Below, in pieces: positions 11,713 to 22,268 of a stretch of 64,000 bases of DNA (positions are counted from its first letter, which is position 1; every line of letters begins with the position of its first letter). The translations under genes and the position numbers were made by a program. Origin of the DNA: Stenocarpella maydis (taxonomy: Eukaryota > Ascomycota > Sordariomycetes > Diaporthales > Diaporthaceae); assembly GCA_002270565.1 (NCBI GenBank), contig NQMI01000043.1, forward strand, positions 261,186 through 325,185, given 5' to 3'. The notes below the pieces were generated by a model. The model had not been told where the DNA came from. It searched no databases and was given only the letters and a program-made list of their open reading frames with translations.

Positions 11713-12180
11713 TAAATATTTTAGGGCTGCTTTACTAATATGAAGAAGAGTCCTAAGTATATCTAGGAGAAGGGATATAGAGGTATTAATTAGTATAATT
11801 ATGCCTACTAGATCCTCTCTATAGTATATTATTTTTATACCTTTAAATTAGGCAGCTACGACATTTTTTAGCATAATAATATCCTAGCTTATAATGCCTA
11901 GCTAATAAAGTAAACCTTTAAGATAATAAGGATTCTATAGCTTTATTAGTTATTAAACTTACTAGACTTAAATCCTATAAAAAATGTCTAGTTTACTATA
12001 AAATATTAGGTAGAAAAGCATTATAATATTTAGGTCCTTAATCTTTATAAGCTTTAAGAGGTAATTATAGCTGCTTAGGAGTTAATTTCTAAGGAGTAGC
12101 TATTATAATTAGCTTATAGAATGCTGAAGAGGCTTAAAGACTGTATTAAAGCTAAAGGCTGGAAGATTCACTACTAAAGG
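11713..12180 (+). pseudogene. Tc1/mariner-type DDE transposase, C-terminal relic
   Basis: One + strand frame, broken by many TAG/TAA where Q or W belongs, reads GCFTNMKKSPKYI, then HNNILAYNA, then LLDLNPIKNV followed by a stop, then VEKHYNI and LAYRMLKRLKDCIKAKGW. These correspond to the Tc1 transposase segments WGCF..., QDNAPxHxA, PDLNPIENVW and the C-terminal KRLKxxIKAKG motif. The last catalytic residue (E of PIEN) is now K by a G-to-A change. The N-terminal half and the inverted repeats are not visible. It cannot be functional. Confidence 0.75.
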
Positions 12181-13074
12181 CTATCATTAGGTACTTAAGT
12201 ATATATGTAATTTGCTAATCAAAAAAGGTACTCGAAGATACGGTTACATTCGACCCACTCGGGCCCACCAGAAGTTACGATTTAACGTTTGAGATCCCTG
12301 TGAGGTGTAGTGCACATTAGCTGCATGAAACTCGCGGCTCACCTGCTCAGCTGCCAGCCTGCGCGCAGATGGAGATGGCCTGCTGACGCTGGGGTGTTTG
12401 TCAAGCTGCCATTGTCCAATGGGTGGGCAGATATGCGGGGCCCTCGTTATCACGATGAAGAAGTGACTTCAAGTTAGGCCAGGCTCGGACCCACCCCGAT
12501 GATAACCTGATAGTGGGCCAGCCGCTAGTTCGACCTTGAAACCTGCGCGCCCGCACGATCCCGTGAGGCTGGACAGAATCAACTCGAGCGCATGCATCCA
12601 GCATCCCCAGTCTAGTCTATCACACATCTATCAGTTTCTGCGCAGAGATCCAACGCCGTTTTGTGGGTACCCGCTTGATAACAGTAGCATCACGCGCGCA
12701 CGTCTGCTTGCTTGACCCTGCCGCGACTTTCTGCATCATTACGTATTGCCCTGCCCAACAGCAAGGCATTGGTATTGTAAGGTTCCTCTCTCTCTCTCTG
12801 CCACCCCAGTTGCAGATGCACTCGGGCAATCAACCAAAGAGTCGAGTCTCGCCGTGGTCTCTGCACCGGGTGCAACTCCAGGCAGGGGGTTGGTGGATAA
12901 TTTTTATTATTTATTTTTAGAGGGGCAATAGTCGTCGCCTTCCAAAACTCTTTTTCCTCCCAACACCACCACATTGAGCTAGCCACTTATTAACCTTGTC
13001 CGCCACCCCCCCCCCTCCCGCTCGAGCTGCCCTCAGTTCTCCAAACTCGTCCTGCCTCGAGAACATTCTTCTCT
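12181..13074. promoter_or_regulatory. AT-block to gene-island boundary and transporter upstream region
   Basis: Base composition changes sharply near 12240 from AT-rich relic to GC-balanced DNA. No gene is supported between 12240 and 13074. A CT-rich pyrimidine run (CTCTCTCTCTCTGCC, about 12786-12800) and C runs at about 13007-13014 precede the transporter start. Pyrimidine tracts of this kind are common upstream of fungal transcription starts. No TATA box was identified. Confidence 0.4.
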
Positions 13075-15895
13075 ATGTCAGGAAGCAGCCGTCATCGCAA
13101 CCCCTCAACATGGGACCAGTATGAACGGGGAGGCTCGCCCGGCCGAGGCAGCATCTCCTCCAACGGCGGGAGAAGCGTTGCCTTCGACGATGACTACCTA
13201 GACAATAGTTCCAGCACCGGCCCCGACGACCGAAACCTGTCCAATACGCGCCACCGAAGGTACGACGGGAATCTGCACCATATACGTGTTACTTGATCAC
13301 ACCCGGTACTAAAAGGCATCGCCCTGCAGGTCCTCCGTCACGAACCGCCTCTCAGCCCTCGGCGATGTTGGCGGGGTAAACAGCATCCGCTCCTTTGCTC
13401 GATCCTGGCAGCGCGCCGCAGGCTTCACCGAGGTCATCCCCCAGCGGTCGACCTTCGTGCTCGCCCCCGAGCAGGATCCAATTGGCGCCCACGATGGCCT
13501 ACAATACGGCAGGTCGGACGAGGAGATCGGGCGTGCTGGCTATCCCCATGGTTCTGCCCCGCGCGTGTCTCTGTTACGCCAGCACCTCGAGGCCGCCCCT
13601 GATTCAGCTGTGCGCGACGAGAGCCCGGAGCCCGGCGCCAGCGAGGCGCGCCCGCTCCTCGAGCCCGGCACACACCCCAGTACAGGGTCCTTCCGCGACC
13701 GCGAGCGCAAGGCCCTGGACAACGACCTGCAGCGGACCTTCTCCGTCAGCAGCGACACGCCCACCTCCCACTCCATCTTCGCCGTGCCCCCGCTGCTGGC
13801 CACACCCGACATCGTGGGCAGCTACAATGATATCGTGGGGAGCTATGGGTCGCACCGCAGCTACGGCACCGTCGACAGCTTCAGCAGGGCGTCCATGGCA
13901 CAGGCTGCCGAGATGTGGCGGCAGCAGCAGGCGCGCGGCAATGTCCCGGACGGAGAGACCGAGCCGATCTTGGTGAAAGAGGTCGAGGATCGTGACGGCA
14001 AGATCGTGTTGACGGTAGAGGGACAGAGCACACTCCCTCAGACCATCTTCAATTCCACAAAGTAAGAGAGCTACCCCCATCAAGGTGTCCTTTGCCTGTG
14101 CTGTTTTTACTGACTGGACCTTTCGCAGTGTTCTGATCGGAGTCGGGCTCCTGAGCTTGCCAATGGGCATCAAGTATGCTGGCTGGCTGTGTGGAATGCT
14201 CATCTTGCTAGGAGCGGCCGCTGTAACTTCGTACACCGCCAAGCTCCTTGCGAGATGTATGGACCTCGATCCGAGTCTGATCACCTTCTCGGATCTCGCC
14301 TACATAAGCTTTGGAAGGAATGCACGGATTGCCACGAGTATACTCTTCACCCTTGAGCTCCTCGCCGCCTGCGTTGCTCTTCTGGTCTTGTTTGCCGACT
14401 CCATGGAGCTGCTTTTCGAGGGTGCCTTGTCCAGCACAGAATGGAAGATCGTGTGCTCTCTTATTTTGATACCCCTCAATTTCCTCCCATTGCGCTTTCT
14501 CAGCTTTACCAGCATCGTCGGCATTGTGTGCTGTTTTACAAGTAAGTCGGAGCAGATCCCGCACTTGCTCCCGGGACTCTTTTGGCCAGTTTGGTACTTA
14601 CAATAGTTGCGCAGTCGTTGCCCTTGTCATAATAGATGGCCTTATCAAGCCACACGCGCCCGGCTCACTTCTTGAGCCAGCAACCACGTACCTCTTCCCA
14701 GCGAATTGGCTGACCCTGCCCCTTTCGTTTGGGCTCCTTATGTCCCCTTGGGGAGGCCACGGAGTGTTTCCCAGTATCTGTATGTTGAAGCTCTGCTGCT
14801 GTGCAGCCCAACTTGTTTAGGATCCGAGACGTACTCCATCTTCCTTTTGTTGGGGGTGTGGCGCGGGTAACCTCTGGTCGTCAGTCAGTCCCTCGAACCA
14901 ACTGCTGACAAATTTGGGCAGACCGAGACATGAGACACCCGCACAAGTATGGCCGCGCGTTGAAGATCACCTTCTCCTTCACTTATTTGCTTGATGCGAC
15001 CGCCGCTGTTGTCGGCTTACTCATGTTTGGTGACGATGTTATGGATGCTAGTAAGTGGATCGGGGAAAATCTCTTCATTTACGGACTCCCCCCCCCTGGT
15101 GGCAGCATCAACATCACGATGCTCAGTCTTCAATGGTCTTTGGTCATAATCTTGGAGATTTCTGTGCCTGCAGACCAGAATACCTTGCTAACTGAATGCC
15201 AGTCACCTCCAACATCTTGACGACATCTGGATACCCCCAGGCGATGTCATATATTATGTGCGGCGCCATTGCTATCATCCCTTTGACCAAGATCCCACTC
15301 AACGCAAGGCCGATCGTTGCGACTCTCGAGGTGTTACTAGGTGTACACCAGCAGGCCCTTGGCGAGTCATCTACTCTAGTTGGCATGTCGAGCTATTTTC
15401 GAGGCTTAGCAAAGGTCGCTGTCCGCATCGTCACGATCCTAATATTTTTGGCCATCTCAATCGCATTCCCAGCCTTCGACAGCATCATGGCATTCATGGG
15501 CTCCGCGCTCTGCTTCACCATCTGCGTCACGTGAGTCGAGACATCCCATCGCCCCATCCCATCCCTCCTTCACCTTATTGCCCCCCCCCCCTCTTTTCTT
15601 TCTTCCCGTTTCCGTTCCTTTTCCCAATACCCAATTCCCAAACCCCCTTTCTTGGCCCCCTTCTCTCTCAGGTCTCTTGGCGCCCCCTTAGGGGCCGCGA
15701 GACGCATCCAAACCCGTCGACTAATGAGTCTCTTGCAGCTTGCCCTTACTTTTCTACTTGAAGCTCTTCGGCAGAGGTATCTCACAGCTCGAGAGGGCTT
15801 CTGTATACGTTATGCTTGCTATATCTATTGCCCTTTCGATCATCGGCACTATCTTTTCCTTCCTCCCACGGTCTTGGTTCGAACAACGACAGTGA
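13075..15895 (+). CDS. AAAP-family (Avt-like) amino-acid transporter
   Basis: Predicted 702-aa transporter of the amino acid/auxin permease family, most like fungal vacuolar Avt proteins that move neutral amino acids across the vacuole membrane by proton exchange. Seven exons fit exactly in phase: 13075-13259, 13330-14061, 14129-14541, 14615-14779, 14922-15050, 15203-15530 and 15739-15895. All introns have GT-AG ends. The first ~305 residues are hydrophilic and Ser/Arg-rich (a long cytosolic leader, as in Avt1). The rest is a run of hydrophobic helices starting with the family signature STNVLIGVGLLSLPMGIKYA, then LLMSPWGGHGVFPSI and YRDMRHPHKYG. The chosen start is the first ATG giving the leader. 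No inactivating change was seen. Substrate and location are inferred from the family. Confidence 0.9.
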
Positions 15896-16382
15896 TTGCG
15901 ATGGCATGGATGGCTTGGCACTCTTGAGAGATCTGTCAGTCAGAACAGCAGTGAGGGAGGGGGGCGGGCAGGCAATTGAGATCGTGAATGCTAGAGACTG
16001 GAATATGGGATCTGAGCACGAGAAAGCGGACATCACGAAACGGTATCTGCCAAACCGTTTCCACGATGTCGGCCACACCGCCAGCCAGCCAACGCAACAC
16101 ATACCTGGGGTCACAAGGTACTTCGTCTGTACATATCTGATTCCTGGCCCCGCAGCCGCATCCTTCTACTCTTTGGTCTCGAAATTGAACTAACGCAAGC
16201 CGTAAGGCCGCCGTAACCCCCCATGCAAAGATGCTGCTTTCCCCCCATCCCCTCCATTTCGGATTCCCTAGCTTCTTCTGCTTCATTTTTTTTTAAATCC
16301 GTATTCCCTCCACTGTATCGCCCTGCACGCAAAGATCACCAGATATTCTCACGGCTTCCTACTTGTTCTCGTAGTTTACAAA
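15896..16382. other. Intergenic region
   Basis: This lies between the transporter stop and the DUF3435-like pseudogene. It contains a T-run near 16290. No gene is supported. Confidence 0.5.
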
Positions 16383-17395
16383 ATGAATAAATTCGACGAA
16401 TTGGATCTTTCTTCTATTGATCTGGACTTCCTTGAGGAGATCCAGGACAGTAATAATAACGGAGATAAAGATACACTGCTAGCGCAGTCGACCAAGGATT
16501 GTAGAGCGCATATGAGGAAGATATGGTACAGGTCTGTCTCTGTCTATTTTCCTACTTCATCCATGGGACCCGGTCGAGTACTCGGCATCGGGATGCAGCA
16601 AGTGCTTGCATCTCTCCTGGGCGTTCCGTCGGCCTTGCTAAAAACATGCAGCTAAACATACTTACCAACCCAGCTCCTCCACGAGACATCTGGGGTTGAA
16701 AGTCTTGTGAGTAAACGGATTTAATTGTATTATGCAGCCCGTATCTAACTAGTTCTTAACAGGTTCTGGGCGGTTACAAAGCAGGACCTGGAAGAGATTT
16801 GGATCGGTTTGTGCCAACCAACAAAGGCTGTACATGCCGCGAAACTCTGCGAGGCCTTTCTCCATACCGAATTCGATCAGACCCTTCTTACGCGGAAGAG
16901 GCGCGAGGACCTGGACAACATAGGGAAGTGGACTTTGAAGTTCAAGGATGGGTTTCTAACAGGCAAGGACAGGCAAGGGCCAGGGGCCCGTTGCTAAAAG
17001 TTGCCAGAGTGCGTCTCCCCCTTTCATACCGAGATATACGATATATCTTATACTGGACCCTACTGATCTTGCTTCTGGCAGTGGATCGCTGCCCACGCTG
17101 ATGATATGGGACTCACGCGCGAGCAGACGTTCGTTAAGAAAGAAGCTACAGCGGAAGATGTTGCCTTAGTGTGAAGAACCCTATGGACGCGCGCTGAGGA
17201 AATACCGTGCGACCCAGTCACCCGGGTGTCCTTCCACAACACCCTCCTGCTCGGCACCATCGGCGGCTTCCGCCCAGGCGTCCTCGAGAATATGAAGTAC
17301 CAACAGGTCATTCTTGAAATCCTGCGGGACCCCAAAACCCAGCGGAACAGAATCGTTGCCACCTTTACCGTTCGCCTAGAAAGACTTGCGCCACT
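16383..17395 (+). pseudogene. DUF3435-like (tyrosine-recombinase-related) pseudogene fragment
   Basis: The first exon starts MNKFDELDLSSIDLDFLEE. It is followed by small exons that would read FWAVTKQDLEEIWIGL, then KRREDLDNIGKWTLKFKDG and, after an intron ending TCTGGCAG near 17081, WIAADDMGLTREQTF, EATAEDVALV, stop, RTLWTRAEEIPCDP, FHNTLLLGTIGGFRPGVLEN and RNRIVATFTVR. The GGFRPGVLENMKYQQV segment, followed by a strand ending in ATFTV, resembles fungal DUF3435 proteins. That group includes transposon-derived tyrosine recombinases such as Starship captains and Crypton relatives. The in-frame TGA at 17172-17174 sits where RTLW-type homologues would carry TGG. Similarity stops abruptly near 17395 and the catalytic C-terminus (R-H-R-Y) is missing. 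Assignment is from remembered family patterns, and exon borders are approximate. Confidence 0.55.
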
Positions 17396-17676
17396 CGCTC
17401 GGCCAGCCAGCAGGAGCTGTGGCCTGGGCAAGACTTGCGGTGGTGCCAGATCGCTGGGTGCCTGTTTGGGACGGTCGCGTCCTTAAACTAGGTGAAACCT
17501 GGTCAAGTTTCCGACATCGACATCACAGGGGGCAGAGCAAAGAGCACGGCAAACAGCCATGGGGGTTTAGCATGTGTCATTAACGTCGTGATCAACATTA
17601 CTGGCGTCATAAGAAAGTCATCACATGGGCCCTTTTGGTATCGTCAAAAACATGTCCTTCACCCTCCCCTCGCCCC
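17396..17676. other. Intergenic remnant between pseudogene and glucosidase 3' end
   Basis: This is GC-balanced sequence with no homology I can recognise. The DUF3435-like frame is lost here. Confidence 0.4.
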
Positions 17677-20183
17677 CTAGGCCTGGCGGATTGTGACGTC
17701 GGCCACCTCGGGCAGGTCGCGGCTGCTGAAACCGACGCTGAAGCGGAAGGCGCCGGCTGGGATGACCCAGTCCTGGGCGATGACGCCCCAGTAGCTGACG
17801 TCGTGGCGCATGAGGGGGAAGGCGACGGTGGCCGAGGCGCCGGCCTCGAGGAAAACCTTGTCGAAGCCGCGAAGCTGCTTGGGCGGCGTGCCGGCCAGCG
17901 TGCTGTCGGGAAACGTCAGGTACAGCTGCGGCACCGCGGCGCCGGCCACGTTGTCCGTGTTGGCCACGTTTACCTTCACGTTGTACACCGTCTCCCAGAG
18001 GGCGATGTTGCCGCCGGGCTGGACGGGCTGCGCCGGGGGGCGCGCCGCCGGCTCCGCGTCCAGGCACTCGGTCTGGAGGTCGCTCAGGGCAAAGGTTGTG
18101 TACGATAGCCCGTAGCCGAACTCGTAGCGCACCGGGATGTCGTGGGCGTTAAAGTAGCGGTAGTTGATCTCGAGCTTCTTGTCAAACCACGACTGCCAGT
18201 CGTAGGTGCCGTTAGTCTGGACGGCCGTTATTGCCGGAGCGTTATAGTCGCTGGCGTTAAGGGCGATGGTATAGGGCAGGTGGGCGGCCGGGTTGACTTC
18301 GCCGTATAGGATGTTGGCGATGGCGTGGCCGGCCTTCTGGCCTGGGTAGTGGGCGGCGAGGATGGCTGTGATGTTGGGGTGGTCGGTAAAGGGCAGAATG
18401 TTGATGCCGGCCGAGTGCGTCACGACGACCGCGTTGTTGCAGTAGGCGGCGACCGACTCGACGACGCCCTCGCCGCTCCAGTCGACGGACAGGTGCTCGC
18501 GGTCGACGCCCTCGCTGGCCCACGTCTTGAGGAAGACGAGGCAGACGTCGGGCGGCGTCGGGTTCCACAGCGACGGCAGCGCGCTGTTAGCAATCAGCGT
18601 ATTGTTGAGCCAGTACTGCACCAGCGACTTGTTCTCGGCCCCGCGCGCCTTGATGGCCTTGAGCGGCGAGACGAGGTACGTCAGGCGGCCGGTGCTGGAG
18701 CCGGCACCGACCGTGAGGACGCCAAATTCAAAGTTGTCGTCCTGGTTGTAGTAGCCCTGCGTGATGTCGCCGGCGTCGTTTCCGAAGACGGCAATCGACT
18801 TGGGCGCCTTGAGTGGCAGCGCTTTGTTTTCATTCTTCAGCAGGACGACGGCGTCGGCACCGTGCTTGCGGATCAGGTCGCCGTGGTCCTTGCGGATATC
18901 GACACTGCGGGGGCCCGTCAGGTTGAACTCGCGGGCCCAGGTGCTCCTGGGCGAGAAGCTGTCGAGGTTGGCGCCCGAGGGGTCGACTGGGGGGAAATCC
19001 TTGTTCTGGCCCAACCAGAAGTAGGGCGTTATAATATGGACGATTATGTTATTGAGGCGGGCGACGGGAACGGTGCCGTTGTTAATGGTGGCTGTGATGT
19101 TGCCACTGAAGAAGGAGCTGGCGGCCTAGTTTATACCGTAGGGGCTAAGATTACCGGGCATATTTATATCAAGGCTGCCCTTAATAGAGGTAATGCTGGA
19201 GTGGGTAGCACCCCAGTCGGATATAATATAACCCTGGAAGCCAAGCTCCTCCCTAAGCAGCCCATTTAGGATCTTGGAGTTTTCGTATGCGTATGAGCTG
19301 TCGAGGTACTGGTAGAAGTATATAATGCTAGTGGCATTAGTATGCATAGCATTAGCAAAGGGCTATAGGTATAACCTGTGGATAGTGCGGTTATTAATAT
19401 TAGATGAGATGGCCTTCTGGATAATATCGGTAATAGTGCTATTAAGTTTGAAGGTAGGGTTGCGCTGTGTCTCCTGCTTGTTGCTAATAAAGTGCTTGGG
19501 AGTAGCCTGGACACCAGCGTCCTGGTATCCCGTGATGGTCTCCTCTATGGCGACGCCCGTCAGGTAGGGGTCGGCGGCGAAGCCCTCCCAGTTGCGGCCC
19601 GAGTAGGCGGAGCGTCCCAGGGGGCCGGCGACGGGCGAGAGGGCCACGTGGGCGCCCTTGCCCCTGAACTCGCGGCCCATGGCATAGCCTCGGTCGTAGA
19701 GCACCTTGCGGTCCCAGGTGGCGGCGGCCGAGACGCCGGCGGGGAAAACGCCGGCGTAGTCAGCAATGCGGATGCTGAGCGGGCCGTCCTGGAGATAGAG
19801 ACGGCCGAAGCCGAGACGCGGGATGGCGACAATGTTGCCCGCACAGGGGCCAGCGACACCAGTGACCATCCAGGTCTTCTCGTCGAGAGTCAGCTGCGCG
19901 ATGAAGTCCTTGGCTTTGGCCACAGCCTTCTCCCAGGCACCGAGACCGGTAGCATTGGCTGCGTATGTCTGTTAGCCGCCTGCTTGAGATAGCACCCGGA
20001 AGAGAGGGACTCGCGAGAGGGAAGAACGGTGGGGGAGTGCCCGTAAGAGGCCAAAATGGTCGTGTTCAGAGGCTGGACATAGCTGAAGGCCTCTTCAGAC
20101 CGATCACCGCCGCCAAAGTTTTGAGCGGTGGCGGAGGAGGCGAGGGCAAGAGCCGAGAGGAGCACAGACCAAGCAAAAGCCAT
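17677..20183 (-). pseudogene. GH3 beta-glucosidase, disrupted by an internal RIP-like patch
   Basis: This is a secreted family GH3 beta-glucosidase that would release glucose from beta-glucosides such as cellobiose. Two exons fit in phase: 20183-20015 (signal peptide MAFAWSVLLSALALASSATA) and 19958-17677, giving 816 codons, the usual length. The intron 20014-19959 starts GCGAGT, a GC-AG intron. Domains in order: GH3 N-terminal barrel (IPRLGFGRLYLQDGPLSIR, GAHVALSPVAGPLGRSAY, nucleophile segment IISDWGATHS), GH3 C-terminal domain, and a fibronectin III-like tail ending DLPEVADVTIRQA. Two in-frame stops interrupt it: TAG at 19363-19365 where LYLW is expected, and TAG at 19126-19128 where GINQ is expected. 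Both lie in an AT-shifted patch of about 19020-19500. The 5' and 3' thirds are clean and GC-rich. Confidence 0.88.
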
Positions 20184-22268
20184 AATGGCTGATCAGAGAC
20201 GCTGGCGCCGGGCTGTGGTCATGTCCAACCAGAGGAGGCCGCGCTCGGGGTCTTTATATGCCATGTTGGCGAGCGACCATGGCGCAGGGGAGGCGTGGTG
20301 GTGGTGGAGGCAGGTCGGGGCCGGGCAGGGTATCAGGCCCATGTACCCGAAAACCCCGATGGCCCAGCAGCAGGGCTTGGGCTGGGGTGACGGCGATTCC
20401 GCTGGTGTGGCACGCCCATCAACAGGTCTTGTGGGGAGCCGTTGGTCGATGCCCGTGTCCTATGGTCTTTCATCATCGGAGACGAGACTCGGCCAGCGCG
20501 TCGTTGCGCGGACAGGGCGTCGTCAAAACCGTCGGTGCCAGAGGCGGTTGTGCGCAGGCGGTGGCTTCTGCGATGGCTTCTGCGGTGGCAGCCGGAGGCG
20601 CCAGGGGTGCAGAACAAAGGCATCGTGACATGGGCGCGCCGGCAGAGACGGGCAGACGGGCCAAGGGCGGATGGACGTCGTGGAAGGGACGGGGAAGGAG
20701 ATAGCAGGATAAGGCAGGTCAGCCTCCCCCACCAGCGCTTGGCGGGGGGGAGAACGCGTTGGCATGCTGAACATCAACTGGCCGACCAGCGTTTAGTGCT
20801 CCTTGAAATCAAACAGAGCCTGGGGTTGACTGGCTTATCTGCAGGTCCGTTGCACCGGACAAGAAAGGGAGCAAGGCCGATGGCCGTTGCTCCCTGGGCC
20901 TGATATGTTGCAGATTGGGAGAGCCCTGTGGGGTTTGTAGTTTCCCGTTGTCTACGTCATCGGTGCTGTAGTATGAGACTAGTTGAAACCTTGTCTCTTC
21001 CAAAGCCACACTGATGGCTTTCTTGACCAGTCCACCCTATTTGACCTGATGACCTTTCACTAGAAAGCTAACCAGAGGTCTTAGCTGCTATATACTTAAA
21101 GTAAAGGGGCAGGGGCCTCGGCTTGTGCGGGTACCCCTGAGTATACTTATTTTTTTGATCACAACTTAGCATGTAACCCGAATGGAGCTGAGTCGTCCAG
21201 GGAACAGTACCCTATATGTTAGGGCCTGGGGGCTGCTGGTTGCTAGGACCTGGGTGCCTTATCGATAAGGCACCCAACAGCCCCTGCTGCCTTTAAATAG
21301 CCCTCCAGTTCTCATCGCCTTTGGCGATACCTACGTTTTAGACCAGGCGACTCTTAACGAAAATCAACAAATTCTACAGTCAAATTGTGCTTGTATGCCA
21401 TATCGACGTAGGGACCGTCTCACTATACAGGATTGAGATCACAATCGAAGCGAGGCAATGGATAACAAGGTACGCGGCAAATGTGTCTTCTTCCCTATCC
21501 ATGACTGAGCATTCGCGTCATCAGCCCCGCACATCACACCTTGAGCGCTCCGATATTCAGCTTATTTGATTGCCCCTCGGCCGTTGCCAAATGCAATCTT
21601 GCCCAACAATAAGAGTAGGGAAAAGACAAGAGAAAAGACAACTAGACCCGAGCCCCCCAAGTCCATCTCATAGCACCTGCCTTGCTTCCTCTCTCAGGCC
21701 TTAAACCTACTACTAGTAGCACATCCGCTTGAATGCCCCAAAGAGAAACTGAGCGATGCAATTCCATTCTGCTTACCCCGTCATATCATGCCCCACTTAT
21801 GCACCAGGGGCGTCATGACGGCTGTGATAGGAATTGGCACAATGGGTTTGTCTGTACCACCGAGATTGAGGATTTCCGAGACCACTGACATTGCTCCAGA
21901 GCCGACAATAATGGGCGCACCACCGAAAAGCTTTGCAGAAGCGAGAGTCGCCATGCCAGACCACACCCACACTTCAGCTGCAGGCTTGCCCAATTGCGTT
22001 GCGTGGCATTATCCTTTTTTGCACATCATATAACTAAGCATATCATGGCTTTCTACTTTGGTATCAATGAGCCCTGATGTACACGATAGCCTGGCCGGGG
22101 TGACGTCCCGGTATTTCCCCGCCCCCCCCCCCGACGTTCCGCACGCTCTGGCGGAGGCATGCCCAAGAACTTTTAACAAGCGCGTCTCCGGTGCTGGCGC
22201 GCGCCCATCCGTGCCGACCCGTGCCTGCCTCTACATCACGCCACAGCCTGCGGTGCCATCATCTTGCG
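20184..22268. promoter_or_regulatory. Shared divergent upstream region of the glucosidase and the Zn-cluster gene
   Basis: About 2.1 kb between two divergently transcribed genes. The glucosidase-proximal third is GC-rich. The middle contains a candidate solo LTR with a perfect palindrome (annotated separately). Near the regulator start is a run of C (about 22122-22132). Several open frames exist on both strands but none shows a domain or intron structure, so no gene is called. Confidence 0.4.
21217..21378 (+). repeat. Candidate solo LTR or small repeat with palindrome
   Basis: This begins TGTTAGGGCCTGGG, has a TATA-like CTTTAAATAG and ends near AACAAATTCTACA, resembling a short copia-type LTR. 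It contains the perfect palindrome GTGCCTTATCGATAAGGCAC (about 21251-21270, with further pairing outside) and a second short inverted repeat (TCGCCTTTGGCGA). No matching target duplication was found, so the borders are uncertain. Confidence 0.35.

Noticed and set aside
13434..14284. Long open frames on the minus strand opposite the transporter exons
   Set aside because: Shadows of a GC-rich coding exon; no domain, and the + strand gene model explains the region in exact phase.
18325..19269. 314-codon + strand frame opposite the glucosidase
   Set aside because: Antisense shadow of the GH3 exon; low-complexity Val/Asp/Gly composition.
20128..20903. Overlapping Arg/Gly-rich frames upstream of the glucosidase
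   Set aside because: GC-rich promoter DNA; no domain, start context or splice logic.
21781..21993. 70-codon minus-strand frame (MGKPAAEVWVWSG...)
   Set aside because: Composition is protein-like, but no family, no extension by splicing and no supporting context were found.
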